Part shown: positions 31,334 through 39,272 of the stretch, piece after piece
How positions within the stretch are numbered: the first letter of the stretch is position 1
How the letters are laid out: each line of letters begins with the position of its first letter
Origin: Saccharothrix sp. S26
GTDB lineage: Bacteria > Actinomycetota > Actinomycetes > Mycobacteriales > Pseudonocardiaceae
Direction of reading: 5' to 3'
Assembly: GCF_021390395.1 (NCBI RefSeq)
Contig: NZ_JAJUWT010000010.1
Coordinates: 124,001-188,000, forward strand
Length of the DNA stretch: 64,000 nucleotides
Notes under the pieces: generated by a model
Told to the model about the DNA's origin: nothing
What the model saw: only the letters and a program-made list of their open reading frames with translations
The model's database searches: none
Program-made: the position numbers and the translations under genes

Positions 31334-31361
31334 ATATCGAGTGTCGCGCGATATCTATCGA
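31331..31361 (-). promoter_or_regulatory. AT-rich operator/promoter box before the small membrane protein
   Basis: Reading the minus strand: TCGATAGATATCGCGCGACA, then CTCGATAT next to the ATG. Repeated TCGATA half-sites and a GATATC centre stand out in GC-rich DNA. It resembles AT-rich operators of small regulators; no candidate regulator is adjacent. Confidence 0.4.
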
Positions 31362-31450
31362 AAATCAACAGGTCGGGTCGCGTCAGTGATACGTCATCGG
31401 GGGATGTCACGATCCGGGACGTCGGCCTGGTGGTCGACGGGGAAGACGCA

Positions 31451-31485
31451 GGGGCCCGCTACTCCTCTCCCGAGTAGCGGGCCCC
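31451..31485 (-). terminator. Terminator of the peptidyl-prolyl isomerase gene
   Basis: A perfect 14-bp stem, GGGGCCCGCTACTC / GAGTAGCGGGCCCC, with a 7-nt loop, 18 bp beyond the stop of the minus-strand gene ending at 31504. Confidence 0.8.
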
Positions 31486-31503
31486 TGGTGTTCGCGTGGC
31501 GGG

Positions 31504-32367
31504 TCAGGCGATGGTGACGGACTCGAACTTGACTTCCTTGTTCGGCTTGCCGCCGCCGGGGGAGGGGTCGAAGGAGCCGTCGTGGCCGGCGCGGGCGACC
31601 TCGTCGATCAGCTTGAGACCGTCTTCGTCCAGGCTGCCGAAGACCGTGTAGTCGGGCGAGAGCTGGGCGTCGCCGTAGACGATGAAGAACTGGCTGCCGT
31701 TGGTGCCCTTCTGGGTCTCCGGGTCGGCGCCGGCGTTGGCCATGGCCAGGTAGCCGCGGCCGTAGGTCAGTTCCGGCCAGGTCTCGTTGTCGAACGTGTA
31801 GCCGGGGCCGCCGGTGCCCGTGCCGGTCGGGTCGCCGCACTGGAGCATCTGCAGGCCCTCGGTGCCGATGCGGTGGCAGGTGCTGCCGTCGTAGTAGCCC
31901 TGCTTGGCCAGGTTGACGAAGCTGTTCACCGCGCACGGCGCGAGGGCGCGGTCCAGGGTCAGCTTCAGGTCGCCGATGTTGGCCTTGATGGTGGCGGTGG
32001 CGGTGCCGGTCGCGGGGGCGCTGCCCTCGGGGGCCTTCGTGCCCTCCTTGGACGCGGGCTCCTTCGACGGCCGGTACTCGCAGGTCGCCGGGTCCGCGAT
32101 GGGGGTCGGGCGCGTCGGCAGCGCCTTGACCTCGGTCGGGATCTGGATCGGGGCGGCCGAGGTGGAGCTGGCCGCGGCGGTGTCGTCGCCGGTGCTGCTG
32201 AAGTCGGTCGTGGCGAGGAAGTACACACCGCCCGCGACCACGACGACGGTGACCGCCGTCGCGACCACGGCGATCACCCGGCGCCGCTTCGCGCGCTCCG
32301 CCCTGCGGACGAGCTGGCGTTCCAGCTTCCGCTTGGCCTGCTCGCGGCGCTGCACGTTGGTCGGCAC
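31504..32367 (-). CDS. Membrane-anchored cyclophilin-type peptidyl-prolyl cis-trans isomerase
   Basis: About 287 residues. A basic N-terminal tail (1-30), one transmembrane helix (VIAVVATAVTVVVVAGGVYF), a Ser/Ala/Thr/Pro linker, then a cyclophilin domain (about 115-287): VNSFVNLAKQGYYDGSTCHR, GTGGPGYTFDNE, and GSQFFIVYGDAQL. The catalytic Arg after the His is replaced (HRIGTEGLQ rather than HRVIPGFMIQ), usual for this actinobacterial subgroup, so activity may be low. It should act outside the membrane on secreted proteins. GTG 32367 is preferred to TTG 32373 because GGAGG is then spaced 6 nt. Confidence 0.88.
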   Translation of the reverse strand: MPTNVQRREQAKRKLERQLVRRAERAKRRRVIAVVATAVTVVVVAGGVYFLATTDFSSTGDDTAAASSTSAAPIQIPTEVKALPTRPTPIADPATCEYRPSKEPASKEGTKAPEGSAPATGTATATIKANIGDLKLTLDRALAPCAVNSFVNLAKQGYYDGSTCHRIGTEGLQMLQCGDPTGTGTGGPGYTFDNETWPELTYGRGYLAMANAGADPETQKGTNGSQFFIVYGDAQLSPDYTVFGSLDEDGLKLIDEVARAGHDGSFDPSPGGGKPNKEVKFESVTIA

Positions 32368-32512
32368 CTGCAACCTCCCTGATCTCTGCGTCGACGGCGA
32401 CGATCGGTCAGCAGTCTAGGGGGCACGCATGTGACTGGTGTATGCCGGATAGGCTGGCGAACGGGGTCCACCGGGATCCGTTGTCGATCCGTTGCCGTCG
32501 AGAGGTAGTCCC

Positions 32513-33214
32513 GTGCTCGTGATCGGGTTCCCGACCGGCGCCCTCCAGGCCAACTGCTACGTGCTGGCCGCGGGCGCGGGGGAGGCGTGCGTGGTGGTCG
32601 ACCCCGGCCAGGACGCGGCCGAGCCGATCGCCGAGGCGCTGCGCGAGCACCGGCTGTCCCCGGTCGCCGTGCTGCTGACCCACGGCCACTTCGACCACGC
32701 GTTCTCCGTCGCGCCGGTCTGCGACGGCAACGACATCCCCGCGTGGATCCACCCCGACGACCGCGGGATGCTGGCCGACCCGCTCAAGGGCATCAGCGCC
32801 CAGTCGATGGCGTTCTTCGGCGGCAACCTGGAGATGCGGGAGCCGCGCGAGGTGCGCGAGCTGGCCGACGGCGTCGAGCTGGACCTGGCCGGCCTCCGGC
32901 TGACCGTCGACCACACACCGGGCCATACCGGCGGGTCGGTGATGTTCCGCGCCGGCACCGAGGAGGGCGGACGGCTCGTGCTGTCCGGCGACACCCTCTT
33001 CGCCGGCTCCATCGGACGCACCGACCTGCCGGGCGGCAACCACCGCGAGATGCTGACGTCGCTGCGCACGAAGGTGCTGACGTTGGCCGACGACACGGTG
33101 GTCCTGCCCGGCCACGGACCGACGACGACCATCGGCCGCGAGCGCGCGAGCAACCCGTTCCTGCTGGAACTGGGCTCACCGGACGCGCCGGCCGCCCCTC
33201 ACCGAGGACTGTAG
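32513..33214 (+). CDS. MBL-fold metallo-hydrolase (glyoxalase II-like)
   Basis: A 233-residue metallo-beta-lactamase-fold hydrolase. The metal motif THGHFDH (about residue 60), the second ligand His in [11 protein letters not shown], the Asp in LSGDTLF and a final GHGPTTT are all in place, giving a standard binuclear site. Family members hydrolyse thioesters such as S-lactoylglutathione-like adducts; actinobacteria would use mycothiol or another thiol. GTG 32513 with AGAGG 7 nt upstream. It lies 4 bp before hisS in the conserved actinobacterial order. Confidence 0.92.
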   Translation: MLVIGFPTGALQANCYVLAAGAGEACVVVDPGQDAAEPIAEALREHRLSPVAVLLTHGHFDHAFSVAPVCDGNDIPAWIHPDDRGMLADPLKGISAQSMAFFGGNLEMREPREVRELADGVELDLAGLRLTVDHTPGHTGGSVMFRAGTEEGGRLVLSGDTLFAGSIGRTDLPGGNHREMLTSLRTKVLTLADDTVVLPGHGPTTTIGRERASNPFLLELGSPDAPAAPHRGL

Positions 33215-33218
33215 AACC

Positions 33219-34481
33219 GTGACGACGTTTGCCGCGCCCAAGGGCGTGCCCGACTACTTCCCGCCGACCTCCGCGCAGTTCCTGGCGGTGCGCGACACGC
33301 TCGTGGCGTCCGCCCGCCGCGCCGGCTACGGCTACATCGAGCTGCCGGTCTTCGAGGACACCTCGCTGTTCGCGCGCGGCGTCGGCGAGTCGACCGATGT
33401 GGTCAGCAAGGAGATGTACACCTTCACCGACCGCGGCGGGCGGTCGATCACGCTGCGGCCCGAGGGCACCGCCGGCGTGATGCGGGCCGTCATCGAACAC
33501 GGCCTGGACCGCGGCCAACTCCCGGTCAAGCTGGCCTACGCCGGCCAGTTCTTCCGCGCCGAACAACCCCAGGCCGGCCGCTACCGCCAGTTCCACCAGG
33601 TCGGCATCGAGGCGATCGGCGTCGACGACCCCGCCCTGGACGCCGAGGTCATCGCCGTCGCCGACGCCGGCTTCCGCGCCCTGGGCCTGACCGGCTTCCG
33701 CCTCGAACTGACCTCACTCGGCGACTCCACGTGCCGCCCCCAGTACCGCGAGAAGCTCCAGGCCTTCCTCGCGAAGCTGCCGCTGGACGACGAGACCAGG
33801 CGACGTGCCGAGCTGAACCCCCTGCGCGTGCTGGACGACAAGCGCCCCGAGGTCCGCGAGCTCGTCGCCGACGCCCCGCTCATGGTGGACAACCTGTCGG
33901 CCGAGTCCCTCGCCCACTACGAGCAGGTCAAGGGCTACCTCAACGACCTGGGCGTGAAGTTCGTGGAGAACCCGCGGATGGTGCGCGGCCTGGACTACTA
34001 CACGAAGACGACGTTCGAGTTCGTGCACGACGGCCTCGGCGCGCAGTCCGGCATCGGCGGCGGGGGCCGTTACGACGGCCTGATGGAGCAGTTGGGCGGC
34101 CAGCCGCTGTCCGGTGTCGGCTTCGGCCTCGGCGTCGACCGGGCACTGCTGGCCTGCCAGGTCGAGGGCGTGACCCCGGGCGACGAGACCCGCTGCGACG
34201 TCTACGGCGTGCCGCTCGGCGAGGCCGCGAAGTCCCGTCTGGTCGCCCTGTCCGCCCCGCTGCGCGCCGCCGGCGTCCGGTTCGACCTGTCCTACGGCGG
34301 CAAGGGCCTCAAGGGCGCGATGAAGGGCGCTGACCGCTCCGGCGCGCGCTTCGCCCTCGTCCTCGGCGAACGCGACATCGAGGCCGGCGTCGTGCAGGTG
34401 AAGGAGTTGGCGTCGGGCGACCAGCGCGAGGTGCCGCTGGCGGACGTGGTGACCTCGGTGCTGGAGGCGTTGGGCCGGTGA
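33219..34481 (+). CDS. hisS: Histidyl-tRNA synthetase
   Basis: A 420-residue class II synthetase charging tRNA-His. Motif 2 [20 protein letters not shown], the His-A loop [15 protein letters not shown], and motif 3 [13 protein letters not shown] are visible, followed by the C-terminal anticodon-binding domain (about 325-420). GTG start, coupled to the MBL gene; its stop overlaps the next gene (GTGA). The essential gene sits between the two inverted repeats. Confidence 0.97.
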   Translation: MTTFAAPKGVPDYFPPTSAQFLAVRDTLVASARRAGYGYIELPVFEDTSLFARGVGESTDVVSKEMYTFTDRGGRSITLRPEGTAGVMRAVIEHGLDRGQLPVKLAYAGQFFRAEQPQAGRYRQFHQVGIEAIGVDDPALDAEVIAVADAGFRALGLTGFRLELTSLGDSTCRPQYREKLQAFLAKLPLDDETRRRAELNPLRVLDDKRPEVRELVADAPLMVDNLSAESLAHYEQVKGYLNDLGVKFVENPRMVRGLDYYTKTTFEFVHDGLGAQSGIGGGGRYDGLMEQLGGQPLSGVGFGLGVDRALLACQVEGVTPGDETRCDVYGVPLGEAAKSRLVALSAPLRAAGVRFDLSYGGKGLKGAMKGADRSGARFALVLGERDIEAGVVQVKELASGDQREVPLADVVTSVLEALGR

Positions 34482-35107
34482 GCGAGCGGATTGCCCTTGA
34501 CCTGCTCGACCCGAAGGCGGTGCGCAAACGCGCCCGGACGGTCGCCATCGGCGCGCTGATCGTCGCCGCCGCCTTCGGCGGGTTGCTGGGCCTGCTCGCC
34601 GGCCGCACCGCGGGCCTCGTCACCGCCGCGATCTTCGCCGTCCCCCTGCTCCTGCTGGCCTGGTCGGAAGCCCGCCGCCGAGTCTGGCTGGAAGGCCACG
34701 TCCTCTCGGTCCGCGCCTTCGGCACCCGCTCGGTCGACCTGCACACCGCCGACCAACTGGACCTGCTCGTCACCGACGTCCGCGGTACCCGCACCGTGGG
34801 CCTCTTCGTCCGCGGCGGCGGCAAGGCGATCAACCTGGCCCTGGCCATCTACGCCGGCACGGGAGGCCGCGAACAGGGCGTCCTCCCGCTCCGCAAGCTG
34901 GCCGACGTCCTGGCCGGCCGCGGCGACGCCCCGGGCCTGGTCTTCTCCGAACTGCTGGTCGCCCAACTCCGCGCCGAAGCCAGGGGCCTCGCCGCCGCCG
35001 ACCGCCCCCTCTACAAACTGGGCTCCCTGGCCCCTACCGGCCGCCTCGCCCAAAAACTGAACCCCGAAGCCATCTCCCGCTTCGTCGCCACCCTCGACCA
35101 ATCCTGA
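34478..35107 (+). CDS. Membrane protein of unknown function, co-translated with hisS
   Basis: A 209-residue protein with a helical N-terminal segment ([18 protein letters not shown]), two adjacent membrane helices ([19 protein letters not shown] and [17 protein letters not shown]), then a cytoplasmic domain of about 140 residues resembling a PH-like fold by its beta-rich pattern ([20 protein letters not shown]). No family firmly recognised. GTG overlaps the hisS stop by 4 nt. Confidence 0.8.
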   Translation: MSERIALDLLDPKAVRKRARTVAIGALIVAAAFGGLLGLLAGRTAGLVTAAIFAVPLLLLAWSEARRRVWLEGHVLSVRAFGTRSVDLHTADQLDLLVTDVRGTRTVGLFVRGGGKAINLALAIYAGTGGREQGVLPLRKLADVLAGRGDAPGLVFSELLVAQLRAEARGLAAADRPLYKLGSLAPTGRLAQKLNPEAISRFVATLDQS

Positions 35108-35119
35108 CGCGTCCACTGG

Positions 35120-35142
35120 CCCTCCCTTCCCCAAAGGGAGGG
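35120..35142 (+). terminator. Small hairpin after the hisS operon
   Basis: CCCTCCCTT / AAGGGAGGG (9 bp, 5-nt loop) starting 13 bp after the stop at 35107 and running into repeat copy 2, whose big palindrome may reinforce termination in both directions. Confidence 0.6.
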
Positions 35143-35365
35143 CTTCGTGTCATCCCGCCGACCTGGCGCAGCCCTACCGCACGTGTCAAGGGGGGCGCGG
35201 GTTCACCGATACCCACGGCCTTCACTGATGGCCCGCGCCGCACTTGACGCGTGTGGTAGCCCTTGTGGAGGTCGGCGGGATGACACGAAACCCGACCCGC
35301 AACGCAACAGGAACATGCCGGAGTATTTGGGTCATCCTGCTGATCTGCCCGTCCGGCGAGGGCTC
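35137..35365 (-). repeat. Palindromic repeat, copy 2 (inverted relative to copy 1)
   Basis: Reverse complement of the element at 30894-31122, about 95% identical by eye. The 146-bp palindrome spans 35144-35289 with the same 21-bp perfect arms. Most differences fall outside the palindrome (around 35310-35330), plus two bases in one inner arm (GTGCGG for GGGGGG). Like copy 1 it sits between two converging genes (ending 35107 and 35397). The outer flank is again AT-rich (TTTAATCCTTCAATC). Confidence 0.9.
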
Positions 35366-35396
35366 TTTAATCCTTCAATCTCTTACTTCTCACGCA

Positions 35397-36260
35397 TCAC
35401 TCATCCGGCAACCCCCACGTCCCCTTGGGCGGCGGCGGCGACTGCGTGGCCGTCGCATCCGTCATCGCCGGCACGCCACCGATGAACCGGACCAGCGACT
35501 CGTCGTGCTCCACCCGCCCCGGGAACGGGTCACCGGCCGTCAACCGCGTCAACGCCGCCACCGGCAACTCCACGTGCGACCCGACCAGCACGAAGTTGCC
35601 GAACCTGCGCCCCCGGAACACCGCCGGCTCCGCCAGCACGCACACGTGCGGGAACACCGCCCGAACCGTCGCCGCCTGGGCCTTGGCGAACGCCAACTTC
35701 CCCCCATCACCGATGTTCGCCGCGTACACGCCCGCGCCCCGCAACGCCCGAGAGGCCAACGACACGAACTCCACCGACGTCAGGTGCGCGGGTGTCCGCG
35801 CCCCGGCGAACACGTCCGTCACCACCAGGTCGAACGCACCCTCAGGCGCTTTCTCCAGCACCGCCCGCGCGTCCCCGTTGCGAATCCGCAACCGCCAGTT
35901 CCGGTCCAACGGCAGGACGCCCCGGACCAGGTCGATCAACGCCGCGTCGATCTCCACCACCTGCTGGCTGGACCGCGGCCGCGTCACCGCGATGTACCGG
36001 GGCAGCGTGAGCGCGCCCCCGCCCAGGTGCAGCGCCCGGATCGGCTCGCTGCCCGGCGCGACGAGGTCCGCCACGTGGCCCAGCCGCCGCAGGTACTCGA
36101 ACTCCAGGTGCGTCGGGTCGTCCAGGTCGACGTGCGACTGCGGGGTGCCGTTCAGGCGCAGCATCCACGCCCTGGGCACGTCGGGATCGGGGATCAGTTC
36201 CGCGATGCCCGAGTCGACCTCCCTGCTGATGGTCTCGTCGGCTTTCCGGATCCGTCCCAC
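35397..36260 (-). CDS. Spermidine synthase-like methyltransferase-fold protein
   Basis: A 287-residue Rossmann-fold protein of the spermidine synthase/fused-methyltransferase group. ALHLGGGALTLPRYIA is the SAM-binding glycine motif (about residue 97), VVEIDAALIDLVRGVLPL the acidic motif, and FDLVVTDVFAG the active-site strand. Polyamine-specific residues cannot be verified, and in actinobacteria this family often has another, unknown aminopropyl- or methyl-transfer role. The C-terminus ends in a Pro-rich tail. Start GTG 36260, with GATAAT 6 nt upstream (leaderless). Confidence 0.85.
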   Translation of the reverse strand: MGRIRKADETISREVDSGIAELIPDPDVPRAWMLRLNGTPQSHVDLDDPTHLEFEYLRRLGHVADLVAPGSEPIRALHLGGGALTLPRYIAVTRPRSSQQVVEIDAALIDLVRGVLPLDRNWRLRIRNGDARAVLEKAPEGAFDLVVTDVFAGARTPAHLTSVEFVSLASRALRGAGVYAANIGDGGKLAFAKAQAATVRAVFPHVCVLAEPAVFRGRRFGNFVLVGSHVELPVAALTRLTAGDPFPGRVEHDESLVRFIGGVPAMTDATATQSPPPPKGTWGLPDE

Positions 36261-36266
36261 CTTCTG

Positions 36267-36272
36267 ATTATC
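36267..36272 (-). promoter_or_regulatory. Leaderless -10 element GATAAT
   Basis: GATAAT on the minus strand ends 6 nt before the GTG at 36260; no ribosome-binding site. Confidence 0.5.
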
Positions 36273-36284
36273 CCCGACGGTCGC

Positions 36285-36737
36285 TCACGTATCCGCGACG
36301 GCCGACCCGGGCAGCACCCGCGCGCTCTCACCGCTCGGCAGCTCGCGGTCCGGCGGCTTGCGGTTCGGCAGGCGGTCGACCAACCGCCCCAACCGCTCCG
36401 CCGTGCCCTGCAACGGCCCGAGCGCGCCCGCCAGCACCTGGATCGACTCGTCGAGCTTGCCGGTGCTGCCCGCCAGCGCCGCGATCTCGGGCGAGAGCTG
36501 CGCCAACTGCCGGTGGGCCGCCTCCAACTGGTGCAACGCCTCGGGCATCTCGTTGGCCAGGAACGTGGCGAGCTGCTCCAACCGCTCCAACGTCCCGCGC
36601 AGCTCCGCGAGCTGCGGCAACTCCCGCGCCAACGGGGTCAGCCGCTCCAGCGCGTCGGCGATCCGCGGCAACGCCGCCACGCCCGACACCAACCCGGTGG
36701 CGACCCGGGCCGCCAACCCCAGCACGGTCCGCAGCAT
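36285..36737 (-). CDS. Coiled-coil protein of unknown function
   Basis: A 150-residue protein. A short amphipathic or hydrophobic N-terminus (MLRTVLGLAARVATGLVSGV) is followed by a long heptad-like helical region (about 25-120) with ELPQLAELRGTLERLEQLA, and a Pro-rich end. No family recognised; it resembles membrane-associated coiled-coil proteins. The start is placed at ATG 36737 because a divergent -10 lies 6 nt upstream; longer frames would cross the opposite gene's start. Confidence 0.7.
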   Translation of the reverse strand: MLRTVLGLAARVATGLVSGVAALPRIADALERLTPLARELPQLAELRGTLERLEQLATFLANEMPEALHQLEAAHRQLAQLSPEIAALAGSTGKLDESIQVLAGALGPLQGTAERLGRLVDRLPNRKPPDRELPSGESARVLPGSAVADT

Positions 36738-36742
36738 GCCGG

Positions 36743-36749
36743 TACGGTA
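36743..36749. promoter_or_regulatory. Symmetric bidirectional -10 (TACGGT / TACCGT) between two leaderless genes
   Basis: The 13-bp palindrome CGGTACGGTACCG (36740-36752) contains a plus-strand TACGGT (36743-36748) 8 nt before GTG 36757 and a minus-strand TACCGT (36749-36744) 6 nt before ATG 36737. Only 19 bp separate the two start codons. Confidence 0.55.
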
Positions 36750-36756
36750 CCGATCC

Positions 36757-37119
36757 GTGCAGATCGCCGCTGACGTCCTCACCGCGCTCGTCGCGGCCAT
36801 CCACCTCTACATCGTCGTGCTGGAGATGTTCCTCTGGAACACCCCGCGCGGGCGTGCGACGTTCGGCACCACGCCGGAGTTCGCCGCCGAGTCGAAGGTG
36901 CTCGCCGCCAACCAGGGCCTGTACAACGGGTTCCTCGCCGCCGGCCTGATCTTCTCCTTGATCGCCCGCGGCACGACCGGGTTCGCGTTCGCCGTGTTCT
37001 TCCTGATCTGCGTGATCATCGCGGGCCTGTACGGCGCGGCGACGGTCAGCCGTCGGATCCTGGTCGTGCAGTCCGTCCCCGCCGCGATCGCGTTGCTGCT
37101 GGTGGTGCTTGCCCGGTAG
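36757..37119 (+). CDS. DUF1304 family membrane protein
   Basis: A 120-residue four-helix membrane protein. The DUF1304 signature is clear: AIHLYIVVLEMFLWNTPRGR followed by FAAESKVLAANQGLYNGFLA. Function is unknown; a role in lipid or small-molecule transport has been proposed for relatives. The last 74 bp overlap, tail to tail, with the YibE/F gene on the other strand, an unusually long convergent overlap. Confidence 0.9.
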   Translation: MQIAADVLTALVAAIHLYIVVLEMFLWNTPRGRATFGTTPEFAAESKVLAANQGLYNGFLAAGLIFSLIARGTTGFAFAVFFLICVIIAGLYGAATVSRRILVVQSVPAAIALLLVVLAR

Positions 37120-38518
37120 CCGGACGCCGCCACGGCCCCTTGGCCGGGTCGTACCCGGTGCGCAGGTCCCCCCGGACGTGCCGCCGCCACAAGGCCCGCG
37201 GCTCACCGGCTTCACCCTCACCAGCTTCACCCTCATCGGCCTCGATCACCCCACCGGCCTCGACCGACTCGGGCACCGGCTCCTTCCCCGCGACGAACGC
37301 CGCCACCGCCGTCGTGATCGGCACCGCCGCGACCAACCCGATGCTGCCCACCAACGTCCGCACGACCTCCTGCGCCACCTCCTGCGCGGTCAGGATCTCG
37401 CCCAGCGTCCGCCCCGACAGCGTGAACGCCAGCAGCAACGGCAGCGCCGCGCCCGCGTACGCCATGACCAGCGTGTTGACCACCGACGACAGGTGGTCGC
37501 GCCCGATCCGCGACCCCGCCGCGTACAGCTCCCGGAACCCCAGTGACGGGTTGGCCCGCCGCAGCTCCCACACGGCGCTGGTCTGCGTCACCGTCACGTC
37601 GTCCAGCACGCCCAGCGCGCCGATGATCGTGCCCGCCAGCAGCAGCCCCCGCGTGTCGATGCCGTGCCCGAGCAGCGACACCAGGTTCGCCGTCTCCTGG
37701 TCCAACCCGGTCAGCTTGCCGAACGCCGAGAACACCGCACCCAGCACGCCGATCAGCGCCAGGCTCGTCAACGTGCCCAGCACCGCCGTGGACGTGCGGG
37801 CGCTCAACCCGTGCGTCAGGTACAGCACCACGAACATGATCAGCCCCGCGCCGACCACCGCCACGGTCAGCGGGCTCTCCCCGGCCAGGATGGCCGGCAG
37901 CACGAACAGCACCAGCACCACGAAGCTCAACACCAGCGCGCCCAGCGCCGCCAACCCCTGCCAGCGCCCCAGCAGCAGCACCGCCGCCGCGAACAGCACC
38001 GCCAGCAGCAGCAACGGCACGCCGCGCTGGAAGTCGGCGAGCTGGTAGGAGGTGCTGTCGTTCGGGTCGCCGCCGCCGTAGGACAGCACGACCGCGTCAC
38101 CCACGGCGAACTTCGGCGTGCCCGGCTGGTCGGGCACCGGCACCCGGACTTCCCGACCCGCCGCCGCGCCGTCGCTCATCTTCACGGTGACCAGCACGCA
38201 CCCGGTGGCCCCCGGCTCGCCCTGGTCGGGACCGCACCCGCCCTGCGCCACCGCGGTCACGTCGCCACGCACCGGCACCTGTGCCAGCCCGGCCTGCGCG
38301 CCCGTGCGCTGCTCGTGCCCGAACGGGTACAGCACCAGCGCGCCGACCACGGTCGCCAGCACGAACGGCAGCAGCAGGACCAGCAGGAGCTTGCGCACAG
38401 GTCGGGAAGCGGGCTCGACGGGGCCGTGCCCATGACCGTGTCCATGGGCGGCGATGAGATCCTTTGCGCGCACGCGCACATCCTGCCCGTCCACCCCGTA
38501 CGTCCGCATGTCGGACAC
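37046..38518 (-). CDS. YibE/F family membrane protein
   Basis: A 490-residue multi-pass membrane protein. A His-Gly repeat stretch (AAHGHGHGHGPVEP, about residue 25) precedes TM1; an extracytoplasmic domain (about 65-165) with paired Cys (GGCGPDQGEPGATGC) is followed by seven or eight helices. YibE/F core: GLSARTSTAVLGTLTSLALI and GVLDDVTVTQTSAVWELRRA. It probably transports a solute, but the substrate is unknown. The tail past residue 430 is charged, rich in Glu then Arg. Confidence 0.9.
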   Translation of the reverse strand: MSDMRTYGVDGQDVRVRAKDLIAAHGHGHGHGPVEPASRPVRKLLLVLLLPFVLATVVGALVLYPFGHEQRTGAQAGLAQVPVRGDVTAVAQGGCGPDQGEPGATGCVLVTVKMSDGAAAGREVRVPVPDQPGTPKFAVGDAVVLSYGGGDPNDSTSYQLADFQRGVPLLLLAVLFAAAVLLLGRWQGLAALGALVLSFVVLVLFVLPAILAGESPLTVAVVGAGLIMFVVLYLTHGLSARTSTAVLGTLTSLALIGVLGAVFSAFGKLTGLDQETANLVSLLGHGIDTRGLLLAGTIIGALGVLDDVTVTQTSAVWELRRANPSLGFRELYAAGSRIGRDHLSSVVNTLVMAYAGAALPLLLAFTLSGRTLGEILTAQEVAQEVVRTLVGSIGLVAAVPITTAVAAFVAGKEPVPESVEAGGVIEADEGEAGEGEAGEPRALWRRHVRGDLRTGYDPAKGPWRRPATGQAPPAATRSRRGRTARPGSDG

Positions 38519-38579
38519 TTCAGTGCGAATTCCGGGGTGAACCCTTCAGCCGCGTCCCCTTCGGTGCCACGCTCGCCGC

Positions 38580-39272
38580 GTGACCACGAACTGGACACCC
38601 ATCCACGGCCGGTCCTTCGAGCCGGTCCCGTACCGACCGGCCAGGATGCCGGTCGACGAATCCCTGCGCACGGCCGCCGACCTGCGCGCCCGGATGCGGG
38701 AACGCCGCACGGTCCGCATGTTCTCGCCCGACCCGGTGCCCGAGCAGGTGGTGCTCGACGCCATCGAGGTCGCCTCCACCGCGCCCAGCGGTGCCCACCA
38801 GCAGCCGTGGACGTTCGTCCTGGTCAAGAACCCGGAGGTGCGTCGGCGCATCCGCGAGGCGGCCGAGCACGAGGAGCGCGTCTCGTACGCGGGCAGGCTG
38901 GGCGAGGAGTGGCTGGAGGCGCTGCGCCCGCTCGGCACCGACGACGTCAAGCCGCACCTCACCGACGCGCCGGAGCTGGTCGTCGTGTTCCAGCAGCGGT
39001 ACTACGAGGAGCCCGACGGCGGCCGCCGCAAGCACTACTACGTGGACGAGTCGGTGGGCATCGCGGTCGGCATGCTGCTGACCGCGCTGCACCTGTCCGG
39101 GCTCGCCGCGCTGACCCACACGCCCTCGCCGATGAGGTTCCTCGGCGAGGTGCTGGGCCGCCCGCGCAACGAGAAGGCGTTCGCGGTGATCCCGATCGGC
39201 TACCCGGCCGACGACTGCGTGGTGCCCAACCTGGTCCGCAAGTCACTGGACCAGGTCGTGGTCCGGGTCTGA
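38580..39272 (+). CDS. Nitroreductase family protein
   Basis: A 230-residue FMN-dependent oxidoreductase. RRTVRMFSPDPVPEQVVLDA and STAPSGAHQQPWTFVLVKNP form the flavin site; GIAVGMLLTALHLSGLAAL is the dimer helix; IGYPADD closes the fold. The sequence resembles the branch that includes iodotyrosine deiodinase and BluB-like enzymes, but the substrate is undecided. Its 3' end overlaps the convergent NadR-like gene by 30 bp. Confidence 0.88.
   Translation: MTTNWTPIHGRSFEPVPYRPARMPVDESLRTAADLRARMRERRTVRMFSPDPVPEQVVLDAIEVASTAPSGAHQQPWTFVLVKNPEVRRRIREAAEHEERVSYAGRLGEEWLEALRPLGTDDVKPHLTDAPELVVVFQQRYYEEPDGGRRKHYYVDESVGIAVGMLLTALHLSGLAALTHTPSPMRFLGEVLGRPRNEKAFAVIPIGYPADDCVVPNLVRKSLDQVVVRV

Noticed and set aside
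31331-31361. AT-rich box as an attachment site of an integrated element
   Set aside because: No integrase or tRNA nearby and no second copy seen; a promoter/operator role before the small gene explains it better.
30894-35365. Insertion sequence or composite transposon bounded by the inverted repeats
   Set aside because: The genes between the repeats are conserved core genes in their usual order and no transposase is present, so the repeats were treated as independent elements.
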